Origin: Gemmatimonadaceae bacterium
GTDB lineage: Bacteria; Gemmatimonadota; Gemmatimonadetes; Gemmatimonadales; Gemmatimonadaceae
Direction: 5' to 3'
Length of the DNA: 16,084 nucleotides
Assembly: GCA_019689955.1 (NCBI GenBank)
Contig: JADGGM010000008.1
Coordinates: forward strand, 1 to 16,084
The number at the start of each line of letters is the position of its first letter. Position 1 is the stretch's first letter. The translations under genes were made by a program, and so were the position numbers. Positions 8,001-15,044 of this stretch are shown piece after piece. The notes under the pieces were generated by a model, which searched no databases, was not told the DNA's origin, and was given only the letters and a program-made list of their open reading frames with translations.

Positions 8001-8030
8001 TGGACGGCGCGCGTCACGGTGAACTGGTAG
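5010..8030 (+). CDS. SusC/RagA-family TonB-dependent outer-membrane transporter
   Basis: This 1006-residue outer-membrane protein should import a sugar, peptide or other ligand using energy from TonB, with its SusD partner as lid. The start at ATG 5010 follows GGAGG at 5001-5005 and gives a signal peptide (MSIRRLFVLAAAAIALQ..., cleavage probably near EAQQ, about residue 28). Residues about 31-110 form a carboxypeptidase-regulatory-like domain (ISGRVTDQATQQPLAGAQV ... YRLADVPAG). A TonB-box-like stretch (LDLVVVTASGEQ) follows. The plug domain has the SusC signatures RIRGSNSISLSNEPLIIIDG and LEPEDIQDVTILKGPAAAAQYGT (split here as LEPEDIQDVTIL and KGPAAAAQYG), up to about residue 260. The rest is the barrel, ending in an aromatic residue (RVTVNW). 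Cys pairs at 304/314 and 890/896 may form loop disulfides. It is followed 16 bases later by the SusD gene. The ligand cannot be inferred. Confidence 0.93.
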   Translation: MSIRRLFVLAAAAIALQRPGGLEAQQRETGTISGRVTDQATQQPLAGAQVLLTGTTRGTITNDRGEYRLADVPAGSVQIRVLRIGYAGATRTVAVTAGETATADVALTATAIQLDLVVVTASGEQERKRETGNAVATIRTDSVQKAAITNFSDLVSSRAPNVTVTTPSGTTGGGSRIRIRGSNSISLSNEPLIIIDGIRATNDNASISGPTSISVGGQNPTLLDNLEPEDIQDVTILKGPAAAAQYGTAAANGVLIVTTKHGTAGRTRWTAYGEGGGVHNITTFPANYGRLGTLAGGAGVTSSCSLLRESIGDCTVIPNTAGGDSIRFFNPLEQAGVFRGGWREHFGGNVSGGGDVTSYFVSGNYSREQGVYANNEVRRLNGRANLHSQLRDNLGVTVNAAYLRDRIRLPQNDNDTYGPIGSGLLGSSIDDPVRRGFLGNTPAVFTDVDTRQDVDRFLGAVSGTWAPIGWLSIIGTTGVDFASRYDQQLIPPGVIAAPDPNSTGLRQSNPYHLWTYTANLGGTASYQLRPGLSAKSGLGIQYNDELLQGTLAAGQGLASGTGSLAGATTGLFNTEQNSEIVTIGVYGQQQLAWKDRVFLSAALRGDDNSAFGSSFNLALYPSASLSWVIGEEPFFPKSDVLSSLRLRAAYGESGQRPGFRSNVTYYVATAVKLQGQELGGAQLTGVGNQDLKPERSREVEVGFDAGLWRDRLSLEATFYHKRTSDALVARQLPASTGANTQFINVGEMTNKGVELALGGNVLRTPAVEWDLNLSGSVNNNKLVRLGPGIDTIRIGLSSNAGDFIQRFAPGSPAGGFWQPTYTYDDADGNGIIAPNEVTVSDQVSYLGAPFPKTEVSIGTTVTLFKRVRIAGLLDHRGGNKIYNGTAAFRCVIIQRCADAYLASTPLAAQARIVASALGTDAGFIEDASFWKLRELSVTFMATDAMARRLGVEGLSLTLAGRNLKTWTDYTGFDPELNFNGTSNYDATDFLTQPPVRYWTARVTVNW

Positions 8031-8046
8031 ACGAGCGTCCCTACCC

Positions 8047-9435
8047 ATGACTCGAGAATCTTCCATGCAGACGAGACTCGCGACGGCGCCGGCGGCGGAG
8101 CGTTCGGCGCGGCACGCACGGTGGCGCCGGGCGGCGCTGGTGCTGTGCCTCGCTCCGCTCGCCGCGTGCAACTTCGACAGAGCGATCACGGTGAAGGACG
8201 TCGACATCCTCACCCCTGGACAGCTCAACTCGCCGGAAGCGCTCCCAACGCTCCTCGCCGGGACGGTCAGCAATTTCCAGATCGCCTACAGCGGGGGCGG
8301 CGACCTCTCGAACGGCGGTCACGAGGGGGTCATCAACTTGAGCGGCTTGATGAGCGATGAGCTGATCAACGCCGAGACCTTCCCGGACCGCATCGAGTGG
8401 GACGAGCGCCACGTGCGCCCGAACAACGGCTCGCTGGGCGCGCTCTTCACCGACCTTGCGCGCGCCCGTGCCTTCGGCGAGCTCGCGTCGGACCGGTACA
8501 ACCAGTTCGCCCCGGACGAGCAGGGGCACGCGGAAGTGCTCGCCCTCGCCGGCTACGCGTACGTGCTGTTCGCCGAGGACTTCTGCTCGGGGGTCCCCGT
8601 GAGCACGCTGAAGGACGACGGGACGATCACGTTCGGCGATCCGCTCACGCGCGACCAGCTTCTCCAGGGCGCGATCGCCAAGTTCGACTCCGCGCTCGCG
8701 GTCCCCAACGCCACAGCACGCGAAACGAACCTCGCGCGCGTGGGGAAGGGGCGCGCGCTGGTCGACCTCGGCGACTTCCCGAGCGCCAAGACCGCCGTCG
8801 CCGCGGTGCCGACGACGTACCAGTACGTGATCGAGCACTCGTCGAACACCAACCGCCAGTGGAACGGCATCTGGAACTACACCGGGAACTCGCTCTCCTT
8901 CAGCGCGGCCGATCGCGAGGGAGGGAACGGGCTCCCGTTCATCTCGGCCAACGATCCCCGCGTGAGCATCCTGGACATCCAGGACTTCGGGTTCGACGGG
9001 GAGACGCCGTTCTTCCTCCAGCTCAAGTATCCCGAGCGGACGAGCAACGTCGTGGTGGCCGACGGGATCGAGGCGCGGCTCATCGAGGCGGAGGCGGACC
9101 TCGCGGCGCACGATGGCGCGTGGCTGACCACGCTCAACGATCTCCGCGGGAACTTCGTCACCCCCGCGCTTCCGCCGCTCGCCGATCCGGGGAGCGACAC
9201 GGCGCGCGTGACCACGCTGTTCACCGAGCGTGCGTTCTGGCTCTACCTCACCGGACACCGGCTCGGCGACCTGCGCCGGCTGGTGCGCCAGTACGGGCGC
9301 GACGCGGAGACCGTCTTCCCGACCGGCCCGTACCACAAGGGCGGCGACGCGTACGGGACGGACGTGAACTTCCCCGTGGTGTCGGCGGAGCAGAACAACC
9401 CCAACTTCCACGGGTGCATCGACCGGAATCCGTAG
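8047..9435 (+). CDS. SusD/RagB-family outer-membrane nutrient-binding lipoprotein
   Basis: This 462-residue surface lipoprotein is expected to cap the preceding SusC channel and bind its ligand. A basic stretch (RHARWRR) and hydrophobic segment lead to the lipobox LAAC, with acylated Cys at residue 41. The SusD-like order follows: LLAGTVSNFQIAYSGGG, the TPR-like repeat region with GYAYVLFAEDFCSGVPVS, GKGRALVDLGDF, a central variable region, and the C-terminal LFTERAFWLYLTGHRLGDLRRL, a hallmark of the family where the last repeat packs on the binding face. ATG 8047 gives a long n-region. ATG 8065 (MQTRLATAPAA) is an equally possible start with a weak GAGA upstream and a shorter signal. The gap to susC is 16 bases and a strong terminator follows, so the two genes form a closed unit. 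At 462 residues it is at the short end for SusD proteins. Confidence 0.9.
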   Translation: MTRESSMQTRLATAPAAERSARHARWRRAALVLCLAPLAACNFDRAITVKDVDILTPGQLNSPEALPTLLAGTVSNFQIAYSGGGDLSNGGHEGVINLSGLMSDELINAETFPDRIEWDERHVRPNNGSLGALFTDLARARAFGELASDRYNQFAPDEQGHAEVLALAGYAYVLFAEDFCSGVPVSTLKDDGTITFGDPLTRDQLLQGAIAKFDSALAVPNATARETNLARVGKGRALVDLGDFPSAKTAVAAVPTTYQYVIEHSSNTNRQWNGIWNYTGNSLSFSAADREGGNGLPFISANDPRVSILDIQDFGFDGETPFFLQLKYPERTSNVVVADGIEARLIEAEADLAAHDGAWLTTLNDLRGNFVTPALPPLADPGSDTARVTTLFTERAFWLYLTGHRLGDLRRLVRQYGRDAETVFPTGPYHKGGDAYGTDVNFPVVSAEQNNPNFHGCIDRNP

Positions 9436-9468
9436 GCGCGGGGGGCCGTAGGAGGTCGAGGAGAGCGG

Positions 9469-9513
9469 GGCCGGGCGTGGAGCGGTGTGCTCCGCGTCCG
9501 GCCACGACTTTTT
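9469..9513 (+). terminator. Intrinsic terminator after the susC-susD unit
   Basis: A 15-bp stem has its left arm at 9469-9483 (starting GGCCGGGCG), a 5-base loop (ggtgt) and its right arm at 9489-9503 (ending GTCCGGCC). Thirteen Watson-Crick pairs plus two G-U wobbles form, followed five bases later by TTTTT at 9509-9513. It lies 33 bases after the susD stop. The wobble pairs make it weaker on the opposite strand, in keeping with plus-strand termination. Confidence 0.85.
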
Positions 9514-9609
9514 CCCCGAGCCGTGTGACGGCGCGGTGCGCCGGGAACCGGAATCCGGTGTTCTCGCTTGTACTCGCGGACGCCCAGTCACCCCTCTCGG
9601 AGCGGAACA

Positions 9610-10494
9610 ATGGACATTGGCTTCATCGGCCTCGGCGCGATGGGACGCCCGATGGCCGCCAATCTGGTTCGTGCCGGACATACCGTGCGCGTGTGGAACC
9701 GGTCCCCTGGCCCGGCGGAGGCGCTCGCCGAGATCGGCGCGACGCCGGTGCGCGAGGCCGCGGACGCATTTGCCGGCGACGCGGTGATCACCATGCTGGC
9801 GGACGACGCGGCGCTCCGCGCCGTGGTCCTTGGCGGGCGCCTCCTCGAGGGCGCCCCTCCGGGGCTCGTGCACGTGAGCATGTCGACGATCTCCGTGGCG
9901 CTCGCGCGCGAGCTGACCGAGGCGCACCGTGCGCGCGGCGTGGCGTACGTCGCCGCGCCGGTGTTCGGCCGTCCGGACATGGCCGCGGCGGCGAGGCTCA
10001 ACATCGTCGTCGCGGGCGATGGGGCGGCGATCGACCGCGTGCAGCCTGTCCTGGACGCGCTGGGGCAGAAGACGTGGCGGTTCGGCGAGGAGCCGTACCG
10101 CGCGAACGTCGCCAAGCTGGCGGGGAACTTCATGCTCGTGGCGGCGATCGAGGCGATGGCCGAGGCCGCGGCGATGGGCGAGCGCAACGCCGTGAGCGCG
10201 GCGTCGCTGTTGGAGCTGCTCACCACGGCGGTGTTCACCGCGCCGGTGTACCAGAGCTACGGCGCGGCGATCGCGGCGCGGCGCTACGAGCCCGCGGGGT
10301 TCAAGCTCGCGTTGGGGCTCAAGGACGTGCGCCTCGCGCTGGCCGCGGCCGACGCGGGCGGCGCGCCGATGCCCGTTGCGAGCCTCGTGCACGACAACTT
10401 GCTGGAGGCCGTTGCGCGCGGCGACGGGGAACGCGACCTGGCCGCGCTCGGCGACGTCGCGCTCCGCCGCGCGGGGCTCGACGGGGCGCGGTGA
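9610..10494 (+). CDS. Beta-hydroxyacid dehydrogenase (3-hydroxyisobutyrate dehydrogenase-like), NAD(P)-dependent
   Basis: This is a 294-residue cytosolic oxidoreductase of the family that includes 3-hydroxyisobutyrate dehydrogenase, tartronate semialdehyde reductase and glyoxylate/succinic semialdehyde reductases. The N-terminal Rossmann motif is GLGAMG (residues 7-12). VWNRSPG follows strand 2, and the Arg suggests NADPH use. The substrate loop has SMSTIS and APVFGRP in place of the more common APVSGG. The catalytic Lys169 lies in NVAKLAGNFM. The C-terminal helical domain contains GFKLALGLKDVRLAL. ATG 9610 is chosen over the longer frame from 9568 because the dinucleotide fold begins immediately there (MDIGFIGLG) and a GGAG/CGGA purine stretch lies just upstream. 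It stands alone between a terminator and a hairpin. The substrate cannot be named from sequence. Confidence 0.88.
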   Translation: MDIGFIGLGAMGRPMAANLVRAGHTVRVWNRSPGPAEALAEIGATPVREAADAFAGDAVITMLADDAALRAVVLGGRLLEGAPPGLVHVSMSTISVALARELTEAHRARGVAYVAAPVFGRPDMAAAARLNIVVAGDGAAIDRVQPVLDALGQKTWRFGEEPYRANVAKLAGNFMLVAAIEAMAEAAAMGERNAVSAASLLELLTTAVFTAPVYQSYGAAIAARRYEPAGFKLALGLKDVRLALAAADAGGAPMPVASLVHDNLLEAVARGDGERDLAALGDVALRRAGLDGAR

Positions 10495-10497
10495 CGG

Positions 10498-10535
10498 CGA
10501 CGGGGCACGAGCACGGGCGCACTCGTGCCCCGTCG
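10498..10535. terminator. Perfect hairpin between convergent genes, probable bidirectional terminator
   Basis: A perfect 14-bp stem (CGACGGGGCACGAG, then CTCGTGCCCCGTCG) encloses a 10-base loop (10512-10521). It starts three bases after the beta-hydroxyacid dehydrogenase stop and ends 21 bases before the end of the opposing aldo/keto reductase. There is no T-run on either side, so it is not a classic intrinsic terminator. Its symmetry and placement between convergent genes suggest shared 3'-end formation or mRNA protection. Confidence 0.6.
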
Positions 10536-10556
10536 ATCGTTCGGGCGTTGTGTTCG

Positions 10557-11603
10557 CTACTGCTGCTTCGCCGGCGGCCGCGTGGGCCCGCGCCCGGCGC
10601 CGGTGCGCTCGATCGCGCGCGCGATCTCATCGAGGTCCGCCTCGGTGAGCACGAGCGACGCCGCGCCGATCCAGCCATCCACCTGCGACGGCGATCGCGC
10701 GCCCACGATCGCGCCGGTGACCCCGGGCCAGGCGAGCGTCCAGGCGACGGCGACCGCGGCGACGGTGGTGTGGTGGCGTTCGGCGATCGGGCGCAGCGCG
10801 TCGGCGAGGGCGAGGTTGCGCTTCAGCCCCTCGCCCGTGAACTCGGGCGAGCGGCTGCGCCAGTCGTCCGCCGAGAGCTTGGCGGCGCGCTCCGCGGTGA
10901 ACGCGCCGGTGAGGAGCCCCGACTGCATGGGGCTGTAGACGATCACCCCAGTGTTGTGCGCGGCGCACCACGGGATCTCGCGCGTCGCGCTGTCGCGGCG
11001 GATGGCCGAGAACGGCGGCTGGAGAGAGTCGACGTGCCCGATGCGCTCGGCGGCGGCGAGCTGGTCGGCGGTGTGGTTCGAGAGCCCGACGGCGCGCGCC
11101 TTCCCTTCGGCCTTGAAGGTGAGGAGCGTCCCCCAGTACTCCTCGAGCGGCGTGCCGTCGTCGGCCGGCCAGTGCATCTGGTAGAGATCGATCGTCTCGA
11201 CCTGGAGGCGGCGGAGCGACGCCTCGAGCTCGCGTCGGAGGCTCGCGGGGTTGCCGACGCGGCGGGCAGGGGCAGTGCGGTCGCGCTCATCCCAGACGAG
11301 CCCGCACTTGGTGAAGATGAACGGCCGTTCGTTCCTGGGGATGTCGCGCAGCGCGCGGGCGACGATCTCCTCCGAGTGGCCGAGCCCATACACCGCGGCC
11401 GTGTCGATCCAGTTGACGCCGCGCTCCACCGCGTGCCGGATCGCGGCGATCGAGTCGTTGTCGTCCTGGTCGCCCCACGCGAACTGCCACCCCCCGCCTC
11501 CGATCGCCCACGCGCCGAAGCCGACGCGGGTGATGTGCATGCCGGTGGTGCCGAGGGGTACGGTGGGCCAGGTACGGGGCGAAGTCGAGATCGAAGTCGC
11601 CAT
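10557..11603 (-). CDS. Aldo/keto reductase family oxidoreductase
   Basis: This is a 348-residue (beta/alpha)8-barrel NADPH-dependent reductase for aldehydes, ketones or sugars. The catalytic tetrad is complete: Asp67 and Tyr72 in WIDTAAVYGLGHSEE, Lys99 in FIFTKCG, and His144 in DLYQMHWP. GFGAWAIGGGGWQFAWG near the N-terminus and AVGLSNHTADQL mid-protein are typical of the AKR groups related to YajO, YghZ and IolS. The C-terminal cofactor segment AIVGARSPSQVDGWIGA binds the NADP phosphate. The frame is open to 11897, but ATG 11603 is chosen: GGAGG lies eight bases upstream and the family sequence starts just after it. An ATG at 11618 overlaps that Shine-Dalgarno and is unlikely. It converges on the beta-hydroxyacid dehydrogenase and diverges from the unknown membrane-protein gene. 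The substrate is not evident. Confidence 0.9.
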   Translation of the reverse strand: MATSISTSPRTWPTVPLGTTGMHITRVGFGAWAIGGGGWQFAWGDQDDNDSIAAIRHAVERGVNWIDTAAVYGLGHSEEIVARALRDIPRNERPFIFTKCGLVWDERDRTAPARRVGNPASLRRELEASLRRLQVETIDLYQMHWPADDGTPLEEYWGTLLTFKAEGKARAVGLSNHTADQLAAAERIGHVDSLQPPFSAIRRDSATREIPWCAAHNTGVIVYSPMQSGLLTGAFTAERAAKLSADDWRSRSPEFTGEGLKRNLALADALRPIAERHHTTVAAVAVAWTLAWPGVTGAIVGARSPSQVDGWIGAASLVLTEADLDEIARAIERTGAGRGPTRPPAKQQ

Positions 11604-11912
11604 CGGAGCAGCCTCCATATGTGGACACGGGATGGACCTACGCGGGCCGGCGCGGCGCATCCCGGTCGGGCGCAGCGCCGGGGACACGAATCCCAACGCG
11701 CGGGGGAGTGGAATCGTTCGCCGCGCCGCCGCGGCGGCGCGGCTATCCTGTGACGGTCGCGCCAGCACAGCGTCACGCCCCAGGTCAGGCCGAGCTCGCT
11801 CTGGCGCCTCCCCGTACGATCTCCTAACGTAGAGCGCGCCCGGCGTCCCCCATCCCGGGCCCGCTGCCGTCCGAGCCTCCTCGTCAGGTCCCCCCAATCA
11901 CTGGAGATCGCC
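11604..11912. promoter_or_regulatory. Divergent intergenic region between the aldo/keto reductase and membrane-protein genes
   Basis: This 309-bp gap must carry promoters for both divergent genes. I see no convincing -35/-10 pair. TATCCT at 11744-11749 repeats the amt -10 hexamer but has no -35 at normal spacing. The notable structure is a 24-bp perfect palindrome at 11720-11743. The Shine-Dalgarno GGAG for the downstream gene is at 11903-11906. I see no protein-like coding in this gap. Confidence 0.45.
11720..11743. repeat. 24-bp perfect GC palindrome
   Basis: The left half GCCGCGCCGCCG (11720-11731) is followed directly by its exact reverse complement (11732-11743), with no spacer. It is made only of G and C and lies midway between divergent start codons, abutting TATCCT. 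It may be an operator or simply low-complexity GC sequence. Confidence 0.6.
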
Positions 11913-12473
11913 ATGACCGCTTTGACCGCGCTATGGTTACCCATTCTGCTGTCGGCCGTGATCGTCTTCATCGCGAGCTCGATCATCCACATGGTGCTCC
12001 CCTGGCATAAAGGGGACTACCCGAAGCTCCCGAACGAGGACGATATCATGAGCGCGCTGCGCCCCTTCGCCATCCCGCCGGGCGACTACATGGTGCCGCG
12101 CGCCGGAAGCATGGAGGCCTATCGGTCGCCGGAGTTCATGGAGAAGCGGAAGCAGGGGCCCGTCATGATCATGACGGTGATGCCGAGCGGTGTCACATCG
12201 ATGACCGGGAACCTCGTCCAGTGGTTCCTGTACTCCATCGTCGTCGGGATCTTCGCGGCGTACGTCGCCGGGCGCGCGCTGCCGGCGGGGGCCGAGTACC
12301 TGCGCGTCTTTCAGTTCGTGGGCACCGTCGCTTTCGTCGGCTACTCGCTCGCGCTCTGGCAGATGTCGATCTGGTATCGGCGCTCGTGGATGATTACTGT
12401 GAAGGCGACGATCGATGGTCTGATCTACGCGCTGCTCACCGCCGGCACCTTCGGCTGGCTCTGGCCGCGGTAG
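11913..12473 (+). CDS. Conserved-looking membrane protein of unknown function, four predicted helices
   Basis: I do not recognise a characterised family for this 186-residue protein. Four hydrophobic segments are visible at about 6-28, 99-119, 132-152 and 163-183. Between the first and second is a soluble loop of about 70 residues (29-98), beginning [20 protein letters not shown] and rich in Pro, Met and charged residues. The loop includes [16 protein letters not shown]. The chain ends GTFGWLWPR. The [11 protein letters not shown] stretch looks like a conserved motif, from memory of similar hypothetical proteins; this is an impression, not a search result. The ATG is supported by GGAG six bases upstream. 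The DinB-fold gene follows 98 bases later on the same strand, so co-transcription is possible but not shown. No function is assigned. Confidence 0.8.
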   Translation: MTALTALWLPILLSAVIVFIASSIIHMVLPWHKGDYPKLPNEDDIMSALRPFAIPPGDYMVPRAGSMEAYRSPEFMEKRKQGPVMIMTVMPSGVTSMTGNLVQWFLYSIVVGIFAAYVAGRALPAGAEYLRVFQFVGTVAFVGYSLALWQMSIWYRRSWMITVKATIDGLIYALLTAGTFGWLWPR

Positions 12474-12571
12474 CTCGCGCGGCCACATTGGCGTGCCGCG
12501 AGCGACTGGCGCCGCGGCGCGCCGGTGCGGCCGCTCTTCACCCCTTGCCGTTCGTTCGGAGACGATCCTGC

Positions 12572-13069
12572 ATGCTGCGATCCGTTGTCCAGGCGACCTT
12601 GCGTCGCGAGCTCCTGACGCTGCGTCGTTCCATCGAAGCGTATCCCGATGACGCGAGCCTCTGGGCCGAGCGTCCGGGGATCCCGAACACCGGCGGGACG
12701 CTCGCGTTGCACCTGGCCGGGAACCTGCAGCACTTCGTCGGCGCGGTGCTCGGCAAGACGGGGTACGTGCGCGACCGCGCCGCGGAGTTCGCCCGTCGCA
12801 ACGTCCCGCGCACGGCGATCCTCGCCGAGCTCGACGCGGCGATCGAGGCCGTGGATCGCGGGCTCGCGGCGGTGCGCGACGAGATGCTCACCGCCGAATA
12901 CCCGCTCGAGGTCGCCGGGCGCAAGGTCGCCATCGGGGACTTCCTCGTCCACCTCGCGACGCACACGGCGTATCACCTGGGGCAGTTCGATTACCACCGG
13001 CGCGTCGTCACGGGAGACAACCGCGGCGTGAACGCGGTGTCGATCGTGGAGCTGCCGGTCCGCGGGTGA
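12572..13069 (+). CDS. DinB-like four-helix-bundle protein (possible metal-dependent enzyme)
   Basis: The 165-residue product has the DinB/YfiT-type pattern: an N-terminal helix (LRRELLTLRRSIEAYP), then GGTLALHLAGNLQHFVGAV with His47, and a C-terminal HLATHTAYHLGQFDYH with His131 and His135. These three His are the usual divalent-metal triad of the fold. Members include thiol-dependent transferases (bacillithiol or mycothiol S-transferases) and many uncharacterised stress proteins, so the reaction cannot be named. The frame is open from 12221, overlapping the membrane-protein gene. ATG 12572 is preferred because the fold starts there and GGAG is seen about ten bases upstream, although that spacing is long. 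It converges on the MacB-type permease gene 51 bases away. Confidence 0.82.
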   Translation: MLRSVVQATLRRELLTLRRSIEAYPDDASLWAERPGIPNTGGTLALHLAGNLQHFVGAVLGKTGYVRDRAAEFARRNVPRTAILAELDAAIEAVDRGLAAVRDEMLTAEYPLEVAGRKVAIGDFLVHLATHTAYHLGQFDYHRRVVTGDNRGVNAVSIVELPVRG

Positions 13070-13120
13070 GACACGCGCGGCGCGGGTGGCGGGCAGCGCG
13101 CTTCGCGGCGCGGTCTCCCG

Positions 13121-14293
<1,173 letters not shown>

Positions 14294-14297
14294 GGCG

Positions 14298-15044
14298 TCA
14301 CCCGACCGCCGCGCCGGCGGGCGTCGTGCGCTCGTCGGCGATGACCCGTCCATCGTGGAATCGCACCGTGCGCCGCGCGTAGGCGGCCATGTCAGGATCG
14401 TGCGTGACCATCGCGATGGTGATCCCGCGTGTCGCGTTGAGCTGCACGATGAGCTCCATGATCTCGCGGCTCAGCTTCGAGTCGAGGTTCCCGGTGGGCT
14501 CGTCGGCGAGGAGGAGCGCGGGCTCGGTGACGATCGCGCGCGCGATGGCGACGCGCTGCTGCTGGCCGCCGGAGAGCTCGGCGGGGGTGTGGTCCGCGCG
14601 GTCGGCGAGCCCCACCGCGGCGAGCGCCTCGCTCGCCACGCGGTGTCGCTCGGCTCGGGGGAGGCCGCGGTAGATGAGCGGCACCTCGACGTTCTCGAGC
14701 GCCGTGGTGCGGTTGAGGAGGTTGTAGCCCTGGAAGACGAAGCCGAGGTAGTAGCGCCGGAGGAGCGCCCGCTGCCTGCGCGAGAGCGACGTCACCTCCA
14801 CGCCGCGGAAGCGGTAGGAGCCCGAGGTGGGCGTATCGAGGCAGCCGAGGACGTTCATGCACGTCGACTTCCCCGAGCCCGACGGCCCCATGATCGCGAC
14901 GAACTCGCCGTCATCGATCCGCAGGTCGATCCCCGCGAGCGCGACCACTGCCGCCTCTCCCCCGCCGTAGACCTTGGTAACACCGGAGAGCTGCACCAGC
15001 GGAGGCGCGGTGCGGTCGTCCTCGCGCGCGCGGTCACCGGGCAC
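14298..15044 (-). CDS. MacB-type ABC transporter ATP-binding subunit (LolD-like)
   Basis: This 248-residue cytoplasmic ATPase powers the adjacent permease. Walker A is GPSGSGKST (53-61), the Q-loop Gln is at 105 (VFQGYNLL), the signature LSGGQQ is at 157-162, Walker B LLLADEPTGNLD has Asp181/Glu182, and the H-loop His is at 215 (VTHD). All are complete. The MNVLGCLDTPTSG and NLDSKLSREIMEL segments place it in the MacB/LolD group of o228-type ATPases. The frame runs to 15173, but GTG 15044 is chosen: GGAGG sits four bases upstream, and anything longer would lie deep inside the adaptor gene. This start overlaps the adaptor's end by 11 bases, so translation is coupled. It is a separate gene from the permease, unlike E. 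coli MacB, where the two are fused. Confidence 0.92.
   Translation of the reverse strand: MPGDRAREDDRTAPPLVQLSGVTKVYGGGEAAVVALAGIDLRIDDGEFVAIMGPSGSGKSTCMNVLGCLDTPTSGSYRFRGVEVTSLSRRQRALLRRYYLGFVFQGYNLLNRTTALENVEVPLIYRGLPRAERHRVASEALAAVGLADRADHTPAELSGGQQQRVAIARAIVTEPALLLADEPTGNLDSKLSREIMELIVQLNATRGITIAMVTHDPDMAAYARRTVRFHDGRVIADERTTPAGAAVG

Noticed and set aside
5025..8273. Long open frame of 1082 codons on the minus strand across susC
   Set aside because: It is the antisense of a well-supported SusC gene. The translation is low-complexity, Arg/Ala/Glu/Val-rich and shows no domain; long antisense frames are expected at this GC content.
8041..10392. 783-codon minus-strand open frame
   Set aside because: Antisense of susD and the dehydrogenase, with His/Arg-rich low-complexity translation and no recognisable motif.
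8397..11753. Very long plus-strand open frame (1118 codons) through susD, the dehydrogenase and the aldo/keto reductase
   Set aside because: It crosses three supported genes on two strands and gives only Arg/Gly/Ala-rich sequence; a GC-driven artefact.
11604..11897. 98-residue N-terminal extension of the aldo/keto reductase
   Set aside because: The extra residues are Arg/Pro-rich and non-homologous, while a GGAGG-supported ATG at 11603 sits at the family's normal start.
13070..13120. Possible bidirectional terminator between the DinB-like gene and the permease
   Set aside because: GCGGG...GAGAC and GTCTCCCGC can pair only with a two-base bulge and a long loop, and no T-run is present; too weak to call.
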